The notes under the pieces: generated by a model | The model's input: the letters and a program-made list of their open reading frames with translations, nothing else | Told to the model about the DNA's origin: nothing | Database searches by the model: none | From: Begonia masoniana | Taxonomy: Eukaryota > Streptophyta > Magnoliopsida > Cucurbitales > Begoniaceae | Assembly: GCA_022432975.1 (NCBI GenBank) | Contig: CM039511.1 | Coordinates: 22,036,557 to 22,100,556, forward strand | Direction: 5' to 3' | Length of the DNA: 64,000 bases | Shown here: positions 58,561 through 64,000 of the stretch, piece by piece | Layout: each line of letters begins with the position of its first letter | Numbering within the stretch: the stretch's first letter is position 1 | Program-made: the position numbers and the translations under genes

Positions 58561-61187
58561 TGTCACGACCCTAAAGCTGTACCCAATCTCCCGTACATAT
58601 ATATATATTTTTTTTATCCCTATACTTTAAATAAACTCTAGGCGGAATATAAAATGAAATAGAAATTGAAATTGAATCAGAATTGAAACCTATGTTTTAA
58701 ACTATTAAAAACAAAATGATTATATAATTTAAAGTAAAACAAAACAATTTAATTAAAACATATTTTAAGGAATCGGCCAAAAGAAGGGCAGAAAGGACAT
58801 TTTGTCCCAAAATGCCATGGGCGATCGATCGCCCAAATCGGGCGATCGATCGCCACAGGCGATCACTGCCAGGCGATCAGTCGCCTGGCAGATCGCCCCT
58901 CTGGCGATTTACCACCATACCGAGCGATCGCAGGCGATCGTTCGACATGCGCTCTGGAATTCCTTCCAGAGCGCAATCCAAAATACCAAGAGGGGCGATC
59001 GATTGCCCTCTCTGGCGATCGATCGCCAAGTCCTCTGGAAAACGATTTCCAGAGGACTTGCTTCCTCTTTCATCCTGCTTCTTTCCCCGCTTTCACACTT
59101 CACTTCTAACACCAAACTTAACAATTCAACCATACATATTTAACATAACTCTCAACCATATTCTTCAACAATAACTCACTCACAACCCCATCAATTTCTC
59201 ATTTACCATCGCCCCAAAATAATGACTCAAAACTCGATAAAAACACAATCCGTTTTCGTAAAAACAAACTGCGGGGATATGTTTAAAACCTAAACAAATC
59301 CACCTGTTTTTGAAATCACCCAAACGGTTATCAAATCGGTTTCCAAAACATTTCAAAACATCAAAACTTAAACCTATCGACTATACAGAACCAAACACCC
59401 TAAAATGTTTCTATCTATACAATAAATCTATCTAATTCACCATTAGCCCAAAATGTCCCGATACCCTCAAATCACGTACATATTTCTTCAAGGGTCAGGC
59501 CAAGCATCGACTGCGCAACACACCACCGCAACCCATCCTCCGTCAACTGGATCACTCCTTAGGTGGAGGGATCTCATCCTCACCTGTTTCCTCATAGTCA
59601 CCTACACCATACAGACACCTATGAGATAAAAATCTCAGCAAGCTCTCATAAATGCAATGCATGCTGTGCGTATGAGTTCATAATCATGCATCATTTTCAT
59701 TACTTTACTTTACTCTGTGGGTGTCACCGAGATCTCTTCCCACTAACCGGAGAGTGCACATCCAACGGTCGGACTACTCTTTCCAGCTAGAGGAGGGGTA
59801 CACGCTTACAACACGTACAGCCGTGCCTGAGCCCCATCTCGCGTGACCTGTAACTATATGAGTATGTGTTAGATGTGGTATTGTGACAGACCCGTAAGTC
59901 GATCTACACAATAGATCAATAGCCCCTCTCCAAGCCACATCGCCATTTTCTTTAAAATATCGTGCGAAAATTCATTTTCATGCTTTATAAAACCCGTGAT
60001 GCGTGAGCAGTTCAATATGACATAAAGTAAACATACATGATTTGTACCATCGAGACAATAAAGCAATTAAAAGCATAACCTATACAGAACTAATCCTAAC
60101 TACCCAACCAAAACAAATTTTAGCCTATACGTCTCTGAAACTCCTCGAGACGACTTCGACGTACGGTGTAGGCCAATCGGCCAGAGAAGATCACGAGAAC
60201 TTACCTCGTGTCCAAAGCAGCTCAACCTCCGTCCACGAGCGTTGTTTATCTAAGCAATTTAGAACGTTTATCGTTAAAACGAATTCAAACCTCTAAACGT
60301 CCAAATTCAACAAAAACCTTAACTAAAGAATTTTCCTAAAATCTTAACCTAACTAATCGAAGTATTTAAACAACGATTAACGCTCAATAGTTTAAAATCA
60401 CCATTAACGTGTTTTCCTAAAAACCCAGAAATTCTCCAATTTTAACATTTCTCACAAATCACTCTAACTTCGTCCAATAATATTCAATATGTCCTATACA
60501 TTCGTAATCTACAACAATCTATCGATTCCGAACCTTAAATCTCGATTTTTTTAACAAAACCTAAACGAAACCCTAATTATTTAAACTCCGTAAAAATCGA
60601 AATAAATGCTCTAAGATCGTAGATTCATACCTAGAGCGTTGATTGGAGGAGAAAACGTGAAGAAAACGAAACGAACGGAGCACGAATCGGAGGTCGGAAT
60701 GGATTGCGTGAGGGAGAAGAGAGAAATCGCACTCTCTGGCGATCGTGAAGAGCAGGGAGAAATGGAGAAGAAGAAAGAAGTTTGTTATTTAATTTAAAAT
60801 TGACTTGGAAAATTACCATTTTGTCCTTCCTTTGTTTTCTATTTGTTTCGTCCTTTATTTCTTTAATTAACCGACGATTCGGTTTCTCCAAACTCTCCAA
60901 TTTCACCAATAACTTCAACTTATTACTAGAGTTCCATTAAAACTGTCCGTTCGCAAATCGATCTTCGTTTACTATTTTTACCAAAATGTCCTTTATATTA
61001 CGTTGAACGTAAATTCTCGAAATATAGTATTATTATTCCGAAAAATCCCATAAATTCCTTAAAATTCCTATTACTCGTTAGGATTGTAATGACACTTTCT
61101 TTTCGTAAAACGAGTTTGATTTGACATATTCACAAAAATGCCATCATATAATATAATATAAATATTCCGTACAAGCCGGGTATTACA
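58561..61187 (-). repeat. LTR of element F (5' in element sense)
   Basis: 2627 bp partner of 51278-53882 with small length differences (for example the AT-rich tract near 58600 and an extra segment near 60112). It contains the same array (58805-59060) and predicted introns. At 59600 the acceptor reads GGTGTAG|GTGAC and at 60160 the donor block reads GGCCTACACCGTACG, fully complementary allowing G-T pairs. Confidence 0.92.
58805..59060 (-). repeat. GATCGATC palindrome array of LTR F
   Basis: At least four GGCGATCGATCGCC-type palindromes plus GCGATCGCAGGCGATCG, GGAATTCCTTCC within the CGCTCTGGAATTCCTTCCAGAGCG hairpin, and CCTCTGGAAAACGATTTCCAGAGG. The array ends about 245 bp from the LTR 3' end. 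The overlapping open frames on three frames are by-products. Confidence 0.9.
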
Positions 61188-61192
61188 TTCAC

Positions 61193-62517
61193 AGCATAGT
61201 CTAGGATCCTTACTGGTTTCTCCTCAAAAGTAAGAGTGGGATGAATTTCATTACTCTGCTGTTCCACCACTTGAGATGGATCCCTCAAGCACTTCTTCAG
61301 CATAGAGACATGGAACACATTGTGAATCCCTTCCATCGAGGCTGATAACTCTAACTGATATGCTGTTTTCCCAATTCTCTTCAAGATTGGAAAAGGTCCA
61401 ATAAATCTGGGATTCAACTTGCTTCTCTTTCCAAATCTCATAACCCTTTTGAATGGTGATACCTTAAGAAAAACTTCATCACCTAGTTCGAATTCCAATT
61501 CTCTACGTCCGCAGTCAGCATAACTTTTATGTTGGCTCTGAGTTGTCAAGATTCTCTGTTGGATGAGAGTAATCTTCTCAACTGTTTGTTCAACAATGTC
61601 AGGACCAAGCAACCGTGCTTCCCCAACTTCATCCCAACACAAAGGAGATCTGCATTTTCGTCCATACAACGCTTCATATGGTGTCATACCTATGGTTGCC
61701 TGAAAACTGTTGTTATAAGAAAACTCCACCAAGGATAAATATTTACTCCAAGATCCTTGAAAATCTAAAATGCATGCACGAAGCATATCTTCTAAGGTCT
61801 GAATAGTTCTCTCAGATTGTCCATCTGTTTGAGGGTGAAAAGCTGTACTAAAATTAAGCTACGTACCCATAGCCTTGTGTAAACTCTTCCAGAACTTAGA
61901 TGTAAACCTAGAGTCTCGGTCTGAAACTATAGTGCTTGGAACTCCATGCAATCTAACAATCTCTTGCACATACAACTCAGCAAGCTGATCCATAAAGTAT
62001 GTCATCCTCATAGGCAGAAAGTGGGCAGATTTGGTTAATCGATCAACTATTACTCAGATTGCATCATGTCCCTTTGCTGTCCTAGGTAATCCCACAACAA
62101 ATTCCATCGTTATTTGCTCCCATTTCCATTCGGGAACTGGTAATGGTTGCAATGCTCCTGCAGGCCTCTGATGTTTAGCTTTAACTTGTTGACAAACTAA
62201 ACACAATCCTACGTACTCTGCCACACTTCTTTTTATATTTGGCCACCAATAGTGTTGTTTAAGGTCTCTATACATTTTTGTACTTCCAGGATGGACGGAG
62301 AGTCTAGAAGAATGTGCCTCCGAAAGAATCTCATTTCGAAGTTCTATATTGGCAGGAACAAACCATCTATTCCTAAACTTAAGGACTCCATCATCTGAAT
62401 AGTTGAAATCCGATTTACCAGCAGACTCTATGCTTGATTTGTACTTGTTGCACTCCGCATCATTTGTCTGAGCTTCCTTTATCCTATCCAACAGTGTAGG
62501 CTTCAAAGATATGGCTA
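61193..62517 (-). pseudogene. Integrase and RNase H-linker part of element D pol
   Basis: Minus-sense from 62517: KPTLLDRIKEAQTNDAECNKY, integrase finger [19 protein letters not shown]...CLVCQQVKAKHQRPAG, core from MEFVVGLPRTAKGHDAI, a TGA near 62054 in place of Trp, a TAG near 61871 in place of Gln (element A reads MGTQLSF there), then [20 protein letters not shown] and the C-terminal ALSPFKR-type domain up to the F insertion. Closest to element A. Confidence 0.9.
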
Positions 62518-64000
62518 TGTAACACCCGGTTCTATCAAACCGATTCCCTTTTCTTTTTTTAGATTAATGGCACACTTTATATGATAATAATAAAGGTAGG
62601 GTTAATGGATGTCTAGGCAAGAGCATAAGGGTAATTAGAAATTTGAAAGTGGATAACGTATTTAAGGAAAGAGGTTTTGGGTTTAATGTACTGTAGCCGC
62701 CACTATTTCTCTATTTTCCCTCTCGGCCTTCAGCTCTCCAGCAGAAACCTCTGGGCGATTTCTTTCTTGCTCGACTCTCTTTCAACTTAGGTACGTTTTT
62801 CCTCATTCTCTTATGTTTTAGCAGTTAGATAACTAAGGGAGTACAATGTGAGGATTTCAAGGATGCTGTAGATGGGAGTAGGTTCGGGTTTTTGGGGATA
62901 AATGGAAATGTGCAAGCAATAGAGTTCCAAACTGGTTTCCTTGTTCTTCTGGTTAATTTTTGGTAAAGTTTAGTGGAGGTTTGATTGATGTTCTGTTATG
63001 AACTTAGGTGAGCGAGCTTCTAAAGTAGCTTACAGCCGAGCGATTTCCAGTAGAGCCAGGTAAGTAAAGTTTGCTTGTGTCTTCGGGCCTACATCACAAA
63101 ACAGTAGGATTATGTGTGTTTGAATGTTTGTATGTCATGCATCATATTTTGAAAATTTATGCGAAAATGAATTTACATGAAATGGCATGGTAAGGAATGA
63201 ACAAACTGTAACAGTTGTTAAGGGAACTAATCCGCCCCTTAACCAAGAGAGAGGATGTATGACTTTGGGGGAAGTGATCCAAACCCCAATTTCACAAGGG
63301 GATCAGATCAGTTTGTTAAGGGAACTAATACGCCCCTTAATCAAGAGAGAGGATGAATGACTTTGGGAGAAGTGATCAAACTCCCAATTTCACAGGGGGA
63401 TCAGATCAGAAACGATGCATATGCAACTGAGATGAGAAAGTAGAAACCGCATATTTAGGAGTTTATGTTTCAGCATTTTATTTCATTATTGCTTTATTTA
63501 CTTAGCATTAGGCTAATAGATGAGTTTTGTGATGTAGGTGAAGAAGTGACAGCAGGTGTGCTCACCGAGTTTACTGAGGACTACTCTGGTTAGAGGAGTG
63601 CATCTATGTAACAATCTGGCAACTGATGGGGCGGTTTAACTGGTGTCAGTGGATGAGAAGGTTTAGTGAACTATGTGATTCAATTTAAGTATGTTGTGAG
63701 TTTCCATGACAGTGGTAGTTTTGATGTTTGATTTCAATTTGAGACTTTTCTGATAATGATACTCTGTTAGATTTAATAGTGGTGTTTACTAGAGTTTGGA
63801 GTAATACACGGATTTAAATAGTTTGAACGATTTTTAGTAAAATGCACAAATTCTTTTGGTAGTCGGAGTTTTCTTTGTTAGAGTGAAAATGTTGCTATGC
63901 TGTTTTCGTTGTGCATTTTTGATCTATCGGTAGATGAAGTCTATTGGAAGATGTAGAGTTGTTGTTCTGTTGTCTATCGGAAGATGTCTTCAGTAAAGTC
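62518..64000 (+). mobile_element. Family-B LTR, plus sense, continuing past the window
   Basis: Starts TGTAACACCCGGTTCTATC. TATA-like GTATTTAAGG near 62657. Predicted leader: exon 1 to 62792 (AACTTAG|GTACGT), mini-exon 63008-63059 (AACTTAG|GTGAGC ... AGCCAG|GTAAGT), intron 2 63060-63537 (GATGTAG|GTGAAG), and exon 3 entering an array of CTATCGGAAGATG units (from about 63915) that resembles the array of LTR A. The GGAACTAATCCGCCCCTTAA block is duplicated at 63220-63350. It cuts element D pol at GGCTA (62513-62517). Confidence 0.85.

Larger units (their letters stand above)
51278..61187 (-). mobile_element. Complete Ty3/gypsy (chromovirus-like) LTR retrotransposon F
   Basis: 9910 bp, with LTRs 51278-53882 and 58561-61187 (TGTCACGACCCTAAA...CCGGGTATTACA in plus orientation) and duplication TTCAC at 51273-51277 and 61188-61192. 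Minus-strand primer site TGGTATCAGAGCC (58544-58556), polypurine-like GGTGGGTGGAA before the 3' LTR at 53883. The gag-pol frame has about six stops. Confidence 0.95.
49054..62517 (-). mobile_element. Gypsy element D (minus), split by element F, cut by a B LTR
   Basis: 3' LTR 49054-51113, a polypurine tract and the end of pol (51114-51277), then guest F, then pol again from 61193 to 62517, where a plus-strand B LTR begins. The 5' part (RT, protease, gag, 5' LTR) is outside the window. Closely related to element A in both pol and LTR. Confidence 0.88.

Noticed and set aside
58805..59060. CRISPR-like appearance of palindromic repeats in LTR arrays
   Set aside because: Units are irregular, spacers are not unique sequences of fixed length, the context is plant LTR DNA, and no cas genes exist.

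Overview
This is nuclear DNA of a flowering plant, probably a eudicot. The evidence is stacked Ty3/gypsy, Ty1/copia, Mutator-like, hAT and 5S-RNA-bearing TRIM elements, initiator-tRNA-Met primer-binding sites, and one host gene with ten exons and plant-type introns. I cannot name the species. Apart from that gene (about 36.3-40.6 kb) nearly everything is mobile-element sequence, mostly nested. Element names (A, B, C ...) are local labels.

Layout. 1-10136: an LTR of family B (minus sense) split by complete gypsy element A (359-9374, TSD TTGGA). 10137-10755: Mutator-like transposase fragment cut by the B LTR. About 11600-13347: LTR plus primer-binding site of element N. 13348-17959: LTR scraps, then gypsy element C (minus), broken in reverse transcriptase. 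17960-21842: LTR 3' fragments K and J; J holds element E, whose two ends are both LTR 3' ends in inverted orientation (TSD TTTAA). 22600-26280: LTR-like sequence L with a solo LTR of family G (TSD TCAAT). 28077-34550: non-autonomous LTR element M (TSD CATGT) with a second solo G LTR (TSD AAGAG) in its right LTR. 34983-36261: an M-related element with LTR 5' ends at both termini (TSD ATAGA). 36262-40590: the ERdj3B-type DnaJ gene with a perfect ER-stress element upstream. 40776-49053: a decayed copia element carrying a hAT MITE, an LTR (I) with Cassandra-type 5S sequences, and solo LTR H (TSD ATAAC). 49054-62517: gypsy element D (minus), split by complete gypsy element F (51278-61187, TSD TTCAC). 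62518-64000: a B-family LTR on the plus strand, running off the window.

The gypsy elements are chromovirus-like (Gag with CCHC knuckles, PR-RT-RNaseH-INT, a tail ending near VEEATWE). All have premature stops, mostly at Gln or Trp codons, so none looks autonomous.

The most interesting signal is in the 2-2.7 kb LTRs. Families otherwise unlike each other appear to share one leader plan: a short first exon, a 45-57 nt mini-exon, a second intron with GTAAGT donor and TGTAG|GTG acceptor whose ends are complementary with compensatory changes between families, and then a family-specific array of palindromic or repeated motifs 0.2-0.8 kb before the LTR 3' end. This is inferred by eye and is not a published annotation that I can cite.
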